Positions 52,588-61,118 of a stretch of 64,000 bases of DNA are shown here, piece by piece. The translations under genes and the position numbers were made by a program. Position 1 is the first letter of the stretch, and each line of letters opens with the position of its first letter. The DNA comes from Lewinellaceae bacterium (GTDB taxonomy: Bacteria; Bacteroidota; Bacteroidia; Chitinophagales; Saprospiraceae). The notes under the pieces were generated by a model. That model was not told where the DNA came from and made no database searches. It saw only the letters and a program-made list of their open reading frames with translations. The stretch spans positions 372,001 to 436,000 of the forward strand of contig JACJYR010000003.1 in the NCBI GenBank assembly GCA_020636005.1, in the 5' to 3' direction.

Positions 52588-53268
52588 TCAGATTCCTTTG
52601 AACAGGTTCCATATTTGGTCGTTCGGGGCCTTGGCCAGGATGGAAACCTTTTCTTTTGAAACAGGATGAACAAAGGAAAGCCTCCGGCAATGAAGGTGGA
52701 TGGAGGCATCCTTGTTGGGTTTCGGGAAGCCATATTTTAAATCTCCCCGGATGGGGCATCCAATTTTTGCCAACTGGCCCCGGATCTGGTGGGGCCGCCC
52801 TGTTTGCAAGCTGACCTCCAGGAGGAAATGTTCGCCAATTTCACCGATGAGGCGGTAGTCCAATTCTGCTTTTTTGGCTTGCTTTGCCCGGCTGGAAAGT
52901 TGATCGAATACCTTGATGACGTTGCGGCTGCTGTCTTTTAATATATAATGTGTCAAGTGGGCTTCCAGGGGTTCAGGGCGCTTGTTGACAATCGCCCAGT
53001 AGGTTTTTTCCACCTCCCTTTCTGCAAATATTTTGTTCATCCGCTCCAGCGCCTTGCTGGTGCGGGCGAAAATGGTGGCGCCGCTCACAGGCCTGTCCAG
53101 GCGGTGGATTACCCCGAGAAACACATCCCCTGGCTTTCCGTATTTTTCCTTAATGTAGGCTTTGACATCTTCGGCCAGCGGCCTGTCGCCCGTTTCATCG
53201 CCCTGAACCAGGGTGCCTGCTGGTTTGTTAATGGCAATCAAGTGGTTATCTTCGTACAATATTTCCAT
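52588..53268 (-). CDS. RluA family pseudouridine synthase
   Basis: The enzyme isomerises uridine to pseudouridine in rRNA or tRNA. The 226-residue protein starts MEILYEDNHLIAINKPAG (the usual RluA family start without an S4 domain) and has the catalytic GVIHRLDRPVSGATIFARTS (Asp about 70), KTYWAIV, and the LETGR-type motif in EVSLQTGRPHQIRGQLAKIG. The short length and absence of S4 resemble RluA/TruC rather than RluD. The upstream TTG or CTG extension was dropped. It is transcribed divergently from mqnD, 78 bp away. Confidence 0.92.
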   Translation of the reverse strand: MEILYEDNHLIAINKPAGTLVQGDETGDRPLAEDVKAYIKEKYGKPGDVFLGVIHRLDRPVSGATIFARTSKALERMNKIFAEREVEKTYWAIVNKRPEPLEAHLTHYILKDSSRNVIKVFDQLSSRAKQAKKAELDYRLIGEIGEHFLLEVSLQTGRPHQIRGQLAKIGCPIRGDLKYGFPKPNKDASIHLHCRRLSFVHPVSKEKVSILAKAPNDQIWNLFKGI

Positions 53269-53346
53269 AATTGGCGCAAATGTAGGAAACCAACCTAAGA
53301 ATTTGCCGAAGTAGCCATCTCGCAATAACCTGCCTATACACTTTAT

Positions 53347-54177
53347 ATGAAGCTTAAGATTGGATTTTCACCTTGCCCCAACGACACCTTTATATTTGAT
53401 GCCCTTGTCAATGGGAAAATAGATACCGAAGGAATCGAGTTCGAGGTGGTCATGGCCGATGTGGAGGCGTTGAATAAACAGGCATTTGCCGGCGACATTG
53501 ACATTACCAAGCTCAGTTACCATGCCTATGCCTATCTGGTGAAAACCTATGTGCTGCTGGATGCGGGCAGCGCTTTGGGGAAAAACTGCGGGCCTTTGCT
53601 CATTGCAAAGCGGCCGCTTTCAGATGCGGAAGTCAACAATGGCCATATTGCCATTCCAGGGAAGTTCACGACTGCCAACTTCCTGTTTAGCCTGGCCTTC
53701 CCGGAGGCTGGTAAAAAGCAGGAGATGGTATTTTCCGAAATTGAAGGGGCCGTGCTGGGCGGGAAAGCGGATGCGGGCCTCATTATCCACGAAAACCGGT
53801 TCACCTACCAGCAAAAAGGGCTGATTAAAATAATAGACCTTGGTGAGTTTTGGGAATCCAGTACGGGGCTGCCCATCCCATTGGGCGGGATTGTGGTAAA
53901 AAGGAGCCTCCCATCCGAAGTAAAACTTTTGGTTAACAGGCTGGTAGCGAAAAGTGTGAGGTATGCTTTGGAAAATCCTGCCGGCACAAAAGAATTTGTG
54001 AGGTCGCATTCACAGGAAATGGAAGATGAAATAATAAATGAGCATATTAAATTATATGTAAATGATTTTACCGTAAGCCTTGGAGGTTCAGGAAGAACCG
54101 CTGTTATCAGGCTTTTTGACGTGGCAAAGGCCAGGGGGATTATTCCATTTTACGAAGAAGAAATATTTTTAAATTAA
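53347..54177 (+). CDS. mqnD: 1,4-dihydroxy-6-naphthoate synthase (futalosine pathway)
   Basis: MqnD converts cyclic dehypoxanthinyl futalosine to 1,4-dihydroxy-6-naphthoate in the alternative menaquinone pathway. The 276-residue protein has the diagnostic GFSPCPNDTFIFDALVNGKI start, DITKLSYHAYAYLV, GKFTTANFLFSLAFPEA, DAGLIIHENRFTYQQKG and LPIPLGGIVVKR. These are the conserved blocks of the periplasmic-binding-like fold of MqnA/MqnD; the SPCPNDT motif separates MqnD from MqnA. Other mqn genes are not in the window. It shows that this organism probably uses the futalosine route. Confidence 0.93.
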   Translation: MKLKIGFSPCPNDTFIFDALVNGKIDTEGIEFEVVMADVEALNKQAFAGDIDITKLSYHAYAYLVKTYVLLDAGSALGKNCGPLLIAKRPLSDAEVNNGHIAIPGKFTTANFLFSLAFPEAGKKQEMVFSEIEGAVLGGKADAGLIIHENRFTYQQKGLIKIIDLGEFWESSTGLPIPLGGIVVKRSLPSEVKLLVNRLVAKSVRYALENPAGTKEFVRSHSQEMEDEIINEHIKLYVNDFTVSLGGSGRTAVIRLFDVAKARGIIPFYEEEIFLN

Positions 54178-54261
54178 AAATATTTTTAATTCTTGGCACG
54201 GATATTGTCATTTTCTTCCATGTGTAAGTTTTGGTTAAAGAATTGTAAGATTCGTTTTTTC

Positions 54262-54288
54262 AGCCCGGGTGTGTCCCGGGCTTTTTTT
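54262..54288 (+). terminator. Intrinsic terminator downstream of mqnD
   Basis: AGCCCGGG and CCCGGGCT form an 8-bp GC-rich stem around TGTGT followed by T7, 85 bp beyond the mqnD stop codon. Confidence 0.85.
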
Positions 54289-54492
54289 ATTTTAGGGCTT
54301 TCCTTCAAGCCCGGTGCCGGTAAAAAAACTTCCTTGAAGTTCATCCAACTCCACCCACCGAACTATCTTTGCCGCCGCTAATAAAAAAGCCTTTTCACAG
54401 GCCAGTATTTTCTGGGTGCCCAAATTTTGCCATCCAATCAATGTTGGAACGTGTAAGGCCCTCCAACTTAATCAAATCAAACCGAATTTGTT

Positions 54493-55605
54493 ATGGTTAT
54501 TGCCGTGCCAACCGAAATCAAAACGAATGAAAACCGGGTCGCCCTCACGCCAGCAGGGGCCCTGGAACTCACCAAATTGGGCCATACTGTTTACATCCAA
54601 AAAGGGGCTGGTGTACATAGCGGCTTTGTTGACAAGGAATATGTAAAAGCAGGAGCGCAGATTTTGCCCTCTGCTGCCGAATGTTTCCAAAAAGGGGAAA
54701 TGATCATGAAGGTCAAAGAGCCTATCGAGCAGGAATATGACCTCATCCGGAAGGATCAACTAATCTTCACCTATTTCCACTTTGCCTCCTACGAGCCTTT
54801 GACCAACGCCATGATAAAGAGCAAAGCCATTTGCCTGGCCTATGAAACAGTGGAACTTCCTGACAGAAGCCTCCCCCTGCTCATCCCCATGTCGGAAGTA
54901 GCAGGGCGCATGGCTATCCAGGAAGGCGCCAAGTACCTGGAAAAACCTATGGGAGGCAGGGGTATCCTGCTCGGCGGTGTACCCGGTGTCCACCCGGCAA
55001 GGGTATTGGTAATCGGCGGTGGTATCGTAGGGATGCAGGCTGCAAAAATGGCCGCCGGCCTTGGCGCCATGGTCATCATCATGGATGTGAACCTCAACCG
55101 CCTCCGCTACCTGGCCGACGTAATGCCGGCCAATGTCACCACTATGTATTCCAATGAACTTAACATCCGCAACCTGCTGAAGTCCCACGACCTCATCGTA
55201 GGTGCAGTGTTGATCCCGGGGGCAAAGGCCCCCCACCTGATTACCCGGGATATGCTGAAAGAAATGCGGCCCGGCACTGTGATGGTGGATGTGGCTGTCG
55301 ATCAAGGTGGTTGTTTTGAAACTACAAAACCTACCACCCACGCAGATCCCATTTATACGATTGACGGTGTAGTGCATTATTGCGTAGCCAATATGCCAGG
55401 GGCTGTTCCCTATACTTCTACAATTGCCCTAACGAATGCTACTTTGCCTTATGCCATTCAATTGGCCAGCAAAGGATGGCAGAAGGCCTGCCGGGAAAAC
55501 CAAGCCCTGAAACTGGGCTTGAACATCATCAAAGGCAGTGTGGTGTATCAGGGCGTAGCCGATGCTTTTGGGTTGAAGTATGTTGATGTGAACAAGTATT
55601 TGTGA
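54493..55605 (+). CDS. ald: Alanine dehydrogenase
   Basis: This cytosolic NAD-dependent enzyme deaminates L-alanine to pyruvate and ammonia (reversible). The 370-residue protein has EIKTNENRVALTPAGALELT (residues 8-27), KGEMIMKVKEPIEQEYDLI with the catalytic Lys, YFHFASYE with the catalytic His, MSEVAGRMAIQEGAKYLE, the NAD-binding VLVIGGGIVGMQAAKMAAGL (about 172-191), and DVAVDQGGCFETTKPTTH. Length and motifs match bacterial alanine dehydrogenases throughout. The next gene (tex) starts 65 bp later on the same strand after a hairpin. Confidence 0.96.
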   Translation: MVIAVPTEIKTNENRVALTPAGALELTKLGHTVYIQKGAGVHSGFVDKEYVKAGAQILPSAAECFQKGEMIMKVKEPIEQEYDLIRKDQLIFTYFHFASYEPLTNAMIKSKAICLAYETVELPDRSLPLLIPMSEVAGRMAIQEGAKYLEKPMGGRGILLGGVPGVHPARVLVIGGGIVGMQAAKMAAGLGAMVIIMDVNLNRLRYLADVMPANVTTMYSNELNIRNLLKSHDLIVGAVLIPGAKAPHLITRDMLKEMRPGTVMVDVAVDQGGCFETTKPTTHADPIYTIDGVVHYCVANMPGAVPYTSTIALTNATLPYAIQLASKGWQKACRENQALKLGLNIIKGSVVYQGVADAFGLKYVDVNKYL

Positions 55606-55612
55606 TAAGTGC

Positions 55613-55644
55613 AAGTGCCAGGTGCCATCCTGCGCCTGGCACTT
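55613..55644 (+). terminator. Possible terminator or attenuating hairpin between ald and tex
   Basis: AAGTGCCAGG and CCTGGCACTT form a perfect 10-bp stem. It is followed by CCCTTCAGTTG and then T5 only further on, so termination would be weak. It starts 8 bp beyond the ald stop codon and may partly separate the two genes. Confidence 0.45.
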
Positions 55645-55669
55645 CCCTTCAGTTGTTTTTAAGAAAACT

Positions 55670-57790
55670 ATGACCTACCCTCAAATCATCTCCCAAACCC
55701 TCCATCTTCCGGTAAGAAAAGTTGAAAGTACGATTGGCCTGCTCGATGAAGGGGCTACCATTCCATTTATCTCCCGTTACCGAAAAGAAGTGACTGGTTC
55801 GCTTGACGAAGTGCAGGTGGCTGCCATCCAGGCCGAACTGAAAAAACTGCAGGAACTTGACAAGCGCCGCGAGACTGTGCTTAAAACCATCGAGGAACAA
55901 GGAAAACTTACCGATGCCCTGCGAAGCAGGATCGAATCCTGTTGGGATGCCACCGAACTGGAAGATATTTACCTGCCCTACAAGCCAAAACGGAAAACCC
56001 GGGCCTCCATGGCCCGTGAAAAAGGACTGGAGCCCCTGGCGGTTTCCATTTTTCAACAAAAAATAAATGATGTAGAAAAACTGGCCGGAGGCTATCTGAC
56101 CAGCGAAGTGCAAACCATTGAGGATGCCCTGCAGGGGGCCAGGGACATCATCGCCGAATGGATAAACGAGGATGAAAAAGCCCGTCAAAAAGTGAGGTTT
56201 GCCTTTCAGAAAGCAGCCGTTATTTCCTCCAAACTGGTCAAAGGAAAGGAGACGGAAGCTGCCAAGTACAAAGACTATTTTAGTTTTTCAGAACCATTGA
56301 AACATTGCCCCTCCCATCGCCTGCTGGCTATGCGCAGGGGAGAAGATGAAGGTTTTCTCAGGCTCTCCATCGCACCTGATGAAGAAGAAGTAATGTACCG
56401 CCTGGAACAACAGTTCCTTCTGGGCAGGGGGGCGGCGGCCAACCAGGTAAAGGAGGCCCTGCACGACTGCTACCAACGCCTGCTCGCCCCGGGTATCGAA
56501 ACGGAATTCAGGAATTTTGCAAAAGAGAAAGCAGACGAAGAGGCCATAAAGGTTTTTGTGGAAAACCTTCGCCAGCTTTTGCTTTCCCCCCCGTTGGGAC
56601 AAAAAAGGGTGCTGGGCATAGACCCCGGCTTCCGCACCGGCTGCAAAGTGGTGGTACTCAATGAATACGGCGATCTGCTGGAAAACACGGCCATTTACCC
56701 GCACCCGCCACAGGCGGATGAATGGATGGCCAAACGTGCCTTGCAAGAGTTGGTGGATAAACACGGGGTCGAGGCCATAGGCATCGGGAATGGGACGGCT
56801 GGCCGTGAAACCGTTGACTTTTGCCAAAATATTGACTTTAAGCGCCCTGTACAGGTGTTCAGTGTCAATGAGGCGGGAGCATCCATTTATTCCGCCTCCG
56901 AAGTGGCCAGGGAGGAGTTCCCGGATTACGACCTGACCGTCAGGGGGGCCGTTTCCATTGGCCGGCGGCTGATGGATCCACTGGCTGAACTTGTAAAAAT
57001 TGACCCTAAGAGCATAGGGGTAGGCCAGTACCAACATGACGTAAACCAGCCGAAACTCAAGGAAAGCCTTGACCGGACGGTTGAAAGCTGTGTCAATTCC
57101 GTGGGTATCAACCTCAATACGGCGAGCAAGCACCTGCTTACCTATGTTTCAGGATTAGGTCCTTCACTGGCCCAGCATATCGTTCAGTTCCGCTCGGAAA
57201 ACGGTCAGTTTACTTCCCGGCAAGAGCTAAAAAAGGTGCCCCGCATGGGCGACAAAGCCTTTGAGCAAAGTGCCGGGTTCCTCCGCATCCGGACCGGTAA
57301 AAACCCGCTGGACAATACCGCCGTCCACCCGGAGAGCTACCACATCGTGGAGCAAATGGCCAGTGATTTGGGCGTTTCTCTCCAGGAATTGATTGGAAAC
57401 CCATCCTTGCGTAAGCAAATAGACCTTAATAAATATGTGTCGGACAAGGCCGGCCTGCCCACTTTGACCGATATTTTGAAAGAACTGGACAAGCCTGGCC
57501 TCGATCCCCGCGGCGAGGCAAAAGCCTTTGAGTTTGGCAACGTCCGCAGTTTGGAAGATTTGAGCGTCGGCATGGTGCTGCCCGGCATCGTCACCAACAT
57601 CACCAATTTCGGTGCCTTCGTTGACATTGGGGTGAAGCAGGACGGCATGGTGCATATTTCCCAATTGGCCAATAAATTCGTGAAAAATCCTGCGGATGTG
57701 GTCAGCTTGAACCAGGAGGTCAAAGTAAAAGTGATGGAAATTGATCTGGCCAGGAAAAGGGTGCAGTTGTCAATGAAGGAGGCTGGTTGA
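55670..57790 (+). CDS. tex: Tex family RNA-binding transcription accessory protein
   Basis: The 706-residue cytosolic protein has the Tex layout: an N-terminal HTH-like region (YPQIISQTLHLPVRKVESTI), the long central region with IPFISRYRKEVTGSLDEVQV, a YqgF/RNase H-like domain (about 310-440; KRVLGIDPGFRTGCKVVVLN), helix-hairpin-helix motifs (about 475-545; NLNTASKHLLTYVSGLGPSL) and a C-terminal S1 RNA-binding domain (about 630-700; GMVLPGIVTNITNFGAFVDI). Tex binds nucleic acids and affects transcription and stress responses. The ATG before MTYPQII was chosen; the extension upstream is not conserved-looking. Confidence 0.96.
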   Translation: MTYPQIISQTLHLPVRKVESTIGLLDEGATIPFISRYRKEVTGSLDEVQVAAIQAELKKLQELDKRRETVLKTIEEQGKLTDALRSRIESCWDATELEDIYLPYKPKRKTRASMAREKGLEPLAVSIFQQKINDVEKLAGGYLTSEVQTIEDALQGARDIIAEWINEDEKARQKVRFAFQKAAVISSKLVKGKETEAAKYKDYFSFSEPLKHCPSHRLLAMRRGEDEGFLRLSIAPDEEEVMYRLEQQFLLGRGAAANQVKEALHDCYQRLLAPGIETEFRNFAKEKADEEAIKVFVENLRQLLLSPPLGQKRVLGIDPGFRTGCKVVVLNEYGDLLENTAIYPHPPQADEWMAKRALQELVDKHGVEAIGIGNGTAGRETVDFCQNIDFKRPVQVFSVNEAGASIYSASEVAREEFPDYDLTVRGAVSIGRRLMDPLAELVKIDPKSIGVGQYQHDVNQPKLKESLDRTVESCVNSVGINLNTASKHLLTYVSGLGPSLAQHIVQFRSENGQFTSRQELKKVPRMGDKAFEQSAGFLRIRTGKNPLDNTAVHPESYHIVEQMASDLGVSLQELIGNPSLRKQIDLNKYVSDKAGLPTLTDILKELDKPGLDPRGEAKAFEFGNVRSLEDLSVGMVLPGIVTNITNFGAFVDIGVKQDGMVHISQLANKFVKNPADVVSLNQEVKVKVMEIDLARKRVQLSMKEAG

Positions 57791-57976
57791 ACGCTGTATT
57801 TGTGTATCTTGGTACTATTGCATTTTGACTTCCTTGACTTATTAAATCCCTGATTGGTTCTCGAGACGATAAAAAGACTGTTTCACCTTGGCCATAGTAG
57901 TTGAGTACCTTGCGTTTTTTCTTTTAAAAGCACACCTTTTTGAACGGTTTCATGGTCTCAAAATTTTGTTAAAACA

Positions 57977-58309
57977 ATGGAAACGAAGCGCTTAAATCAA
58001 TTGCTCGCATTTCACACCTCCAACCCGAAGGACGAGTTTATACTGTTTGCCCTGGCCAAGGAGTACGAAAAGCACGGGGACGAAAAAAAGGCGCTGCTAC
58101 ACTACCTTGAATTGGTGGATCATTCCCCCAATTATGTTGGCACCTATTACCACCTCGGGAAGTTGTACGAGAAAATGCAGGAACCCAGCCATGCTTTTTC
58201 AACCTATAAAAATGGGATGGAGGTGGCCCGAAACCAAAACGACCAACATGCCCTGAGCGAATTGGCCGCTGCAAAACTGGAATTGGGCGACGACGAAGAT
58301 TTTGATTAA
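57977..58309 (+). CDS. Small tetratricopeptide-repeat protein
   Basis: This 110-residue soluble protein has two to three TPR helices pairs (DEFILFALAKEYEKHGDEKK, ALLHYLELVDHSPNYVGTYY, HLGKLYEKMQEPSHAFSTYK) and an acidic C terminus (ELGDDEDFD). TPR units mediate protein binding; the partner is unknown. The stop codon directly abuts repeat R7, so the natural C terminus could have been altered by the insertion. Confidence 0.85.
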   Translation: METKRLNQLLAFHTSNPKDEFILFALAKEYEKHGDEKKALLHYLELVDHSPNYVGTYYHLGKLYEKMQEPSHAFSTYKNGMEVARNQNDQHALSELAAAKLELGDDEDFD

Positions 58310-58417
58310 GGATCGAAGGAAAAATAATCCCGATGTGAAATCGGGATTATTTTTAAAAAACCCCTCCATTGCTGGGTTTTCAAAATCAAAATGGTGAAGT
58401 TATTTTTTCATCTTTAC
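58310..58417 (-). repeat. 108-bp MITE-like element, copy R7 (spacer inverted)
   Basis: On the plus strand it reads GGATCGAAGGAAAAATAA to TTATTTTTTCATCTTTAC, so it is in minus orientation. TTA flanks it on both sides in element orientation. The palindrome spacer still reads GTGAA on the plus strand, which is flipped relative to the outer parts. It fills the gap between the TPR gene stop (58307-58309) and the dapF stop (58417-58419) with no base to spare, so it should act as the terminator of both genes. Confidence 0.9.
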
Positions 58418-59202
58418 TAAAAAAGATATTCACCCTTAAAGACCAACTGTGTGGGGCCGCAAAGCCAGATGTTTTCAAACCCACCTTTCCCATCGGGTTG
58501 AAAGCGGACTTTCAACTGACCGCCTTTTGTGAATACCTGTACTTCATGATGGCCGTTTTGAGAGATGCCCCAGGCAAGGGCTGAGGCGGTCACACCGGTT
58601 CCACAAGACAGCGTTTCGTCTTCCACCCCTCTTTCATAGGTGGCCACCTCGATGCCATTTTCTTTTTTTTCCACAAAATTCACATTGATGCCCTCCTTTC
58701 TAAACCGGTCGGAATAGCGGATGGCCTTGCCATTTTCCACAATGTTGATGTCTGAAATGTCCTCGACGAACACGACATAATGGGGAGAGCCTGTGTTGAG
58801 CACAAAGTAGCCATCCCCACGTTCGATAGCTTTTACATCAGACATCTTCAACGCTACCCAGGCCGTATCGCCTGCATGGGACTCATGCGGGCCGTCAATG
58901 GCCAGGAAATGGCAGTTTTCCTCGACAATGCCCAAAAATTTGGCAAAGGCGGAGATGCAGCGCCCCCCGTTTCCGCACATGGTGCTTTCATTTCCATCTG
59001 CGTTGAAATAGACCATTTCAAAGTCGTAACCCTCCTTGTTTTGCAGCAAAATCAGCCCGTCCGCCCCGATACCAAAGCGGCGGTCGCACATCAGTTTTAT
59101 CCTTTCCGTCTGCCCTTTGTGCAGGAAAACAGTTTTTCTTTGGTCAATCAGGATAAAGTCGTTGCCCGTACCTTGGTATTTATAAAAAGGTATATTTGTC
59201 AT
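58417..59202 (-). CDS. dapF: Diaminopimelate epimerase
   Basis: DapF interconverts LL- and meso-diaminopimelate for lysine and peptidoglycan synthesis. The 261-residue protein has FYKYQGTGNDFILIDQRK at the start, the first catalytic Cys in NADGNESTMCGNGGRCISAF (about residue 75), RDLGxxV-like VNFVEKKENGIEVATYERGV, and the second catalytic Cys in DETLSCGTGVTASALAWG (about 205). This is the normal length. The start before MTNIPFYKY was chosen over an ATG 14 codons upstream. A TATTTTTG box (minus strand, 59242-59249) lies about 40 bp upstream. Confidence 0.95.
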   Translation of the reverse strand: MTNIPFYKYQGTGNDFILIDQRKTVFLHKGQTERIKLMCDRRFGIGADGLILLQNKEGYDFEMVYFNADGNESTMCGNGGRCISAFAKFLGIVEENCHFLAIDGPHESHAGDTAWVALKMSDVKAIERGDGYFVLNTGSPHYVVFVEDISDINIVENGKAIRYSDRFRKEGINVNFVEKKENGIEVATYERGVEDETLSCGTGVTASALAWGISQNGHHEVQVFTKGGQLKVRFQPDGKGGFENIWLCGPTQLVFKGEYLF

Positions 59203-59501
59203 CTGAATGTGTTGTTTGGCTATTATTACTTTTAGTTTAAGCAAAAATAAAGCGGCAAAAGTAGGCCAATGGCACTGATTTTTGTGAAACGTGGGGGACG
59301 GAATCCATGAACGGCAAAACCAGCCTGGCCAGAAAGCGTTTTATAGCATTCACACGAAAAAGGAAAAATTACCACCTGTTGAACTGATTTTCTGCCATTG
59401 GGCATTTTTTTTTTTCCCCAAACCATAAAAAACAGAGAATACCGTTTTGACTTTCGTTTGTAAAAACTTCAAATTGCAGCCTTTGCCACAACCCGAAACA
59501 T

Positions 59502-60941
59502 ATGAAGCAGATAATTCCCATTTTCATTTCCTCCCTGATCAGCGCCTTGCTGGCCGTTTTCATCTACCGGATGTTTGCCGGCCCGCAGCAAGTTTACCTG
59601 GAAGGTGATCCGGCTGCTGTCCGCTACACCAATTTTAACGACGACGAATTGCTTTCCGGAAGGGTACAGCGCACCTTCCTTTCCTCCGCACCGACCGATT
59701 TTATTTCCGCCGCCGAAGAGGTCACCCTGGCCGTGGTGAACATCCGGGCCGTGGAAAGTGCCAGTTACAGTTGGTGGGGTTCCGGCTCCTATGGGGCTTC
59801 TTCTGGTTCGGGCGTCATCATTTCGCCGGATGGGTACATCGTCACCAACAACCACGTCATTGAAGATGGCAGCCGGTACGAGGTTTCCCTCAACGATCAC
59901 CGAGAATACGAGGCAAAACTGATTGCTACCGACCCTTCCACCGATTTAGCATTGCTCAAAATAAAAGATGAAAACCTTCCATTCCTCATGTTTGGCAATT
60001 CCGATTCCTTGCGTGTCGGCGAGTGGGTGCTGGCCGTTGGCAACCCCTTCAACCTTGAATCTACCGTGACGGCCGGTATCGTCAGTGCGAAGGGCAGGAG
60101 CATAGACATACTGGAGGGCGACTACACCATCGAATCGTTCATCCAGACCGATGCAGCCGTCAACCCGGGCAACAGCGGCGGGGCTTTGGTGAATACGAAT
60201 GGAGAACTTATCGGCATCAATACCGCCATCATCACCCGATCCGGCAAATACGAAGGCTACTCGTTTGCCATCCCTGCTACTTTGGTCCAAAAGGTCATAT
60301 CGGACTTAAAACTTTACGGCGAAGTGCAAAGGGGCCTATTGGGTATCCGCATCGGCCCTGTAAACGGGCAAAATGCCAAAGAACTTGGGCTGCCTTCCGT
60401 AGATGGCGTTTATATCAGTTACGTGACCCCCGGCGGGGGTGCCGAAGATGCAGGCTTGAAGGGAGGGGATGTTATTGTTGGTATCAATAACCTGAAAATC
60501 AAGACTATACCAGAACTCCAGGAACAAGTCGGCAGGCTTCACCCCGGCTCGGCACTTGATGTGGAATACATCCGAAACGGCAAACACTACAAATCCACCG
60601 TCATTTTGAAAGACAAAAACCAGGCAACCAGTGTGCGTACAAAAGGGCTTGACCAGGACATACTCAGCCGGCACGGATTCGAGATCCGGGATTTGACCAC
60701 CGATGAAAAAAGGCGGCTACGGGTATCTGGCGTTTATGTCGAAAATATTGATGTTGGGAGCATTATCGAAAAAACTGAGATGGACCCCGGTTACATCATT
60801 ACCAAAGTTGGGGAAGTACGGGTTTCCTCGGTACAGGAGGTGATCAATGAACTGAAGAAAAAACGGGGAAAGGAAATATACCTGGAGGGCTTCTACGAAA
60901 ACTATCCCGGCGAATACTATTACACCTTTGAAGTCAGGTAA
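59502..60941 (+). CDS. HtrA/DegQ-like periplasmic serine protease with two PDZ domains
   Basis: This 479-residue envelope protease has an N-terminal membrane anchor (IIPIFISSLISALLAVFIYR) and a trypsin-like S1C domain with triad His118 (VTNNHVIED), Asp148 (DPSTDLALLKI) and Ser225 (NPGNSGGALVNTNGELIGIN). PDZ1 is at about 275-370 (RGLLGIRIG, GGDVIVGINNLKI) and a second, shorter PDZ at about 385-475 (SGVYVENIDVGSI, GYIITKVGEV). Such proteases remove misfolded envelope proteins. The layout matches DegQ/DegP-type enzymes of Bacteroidota. The gene is transcribed away from dapF and ends before a strong terminator. Confidence 0.94.
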   Translation: MKQIIPIFISSLISALLAVFIYRMFAGPQQVYLEGDPAAVRYTNFNDDELLSGRVQRTFLSSAPTDFISAAEEVTLAVVNIRAVESASYSWWGSGSYGASSGSGVIISPDGYIVTNNHVIEDGSRYEVSLNDHREYEAKLIATDPSTDLALLKIKDENLPFLMFGNSDSLRVGEWVLAVGNPFNLESTVTAGIVSAKGRSIDILEGDYTIESFIQTDAAVNPGNSGGALVNTNGELIGINTAIITRSGKYEGYSFAIPATLVQKVISDLKLYGEVQRGLLGIRIGPVNGQNAKELGLPSVDGVYISYVTPGGGAEDAGLKGGDVIVGINNLKIKTIPELQEQVGRLHPGSALDVEYIRNGKHYKSTVILKDKNQATSVRTKGLDQDILSRHGFEIRDLTTDEKRRLRVSGVYVENIDVGSIIEKTEMDPGYIITKVGEVRVSSVQEVINELKKKRGKEIYLEGFYENYPGEYYYTFEVR

Positions 60942-60992
60942 AACAACCGCCTCCAATTTATTGGATCATCTTGCTATGAATCCTTCAAAATA

Positions 60993-61033
60993 AAAAAAGA
61001 CCCGGCAGCTTTTGGAAAGCGCCGGGTCTTTTT
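60993..61033 (+). terminator. Intrinsic terminator after the HtrA-like gene
   Basis: AAAAAGACCCGGC and GCCGGGTCTTTTT form a 13-bp stem with a 14-nt loop, ending in T5. It is symmetrical and can act on both strands. Confidence 0.88.
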
Positions 61034-61118
61034 CCTTTCTTTACAACCGCTCAATAAAGCAGGTCGTTGGCCCCCGGTCAGCGGCCCATTTCTTCCAACA
61101 GATACCAACTGCCACTAC

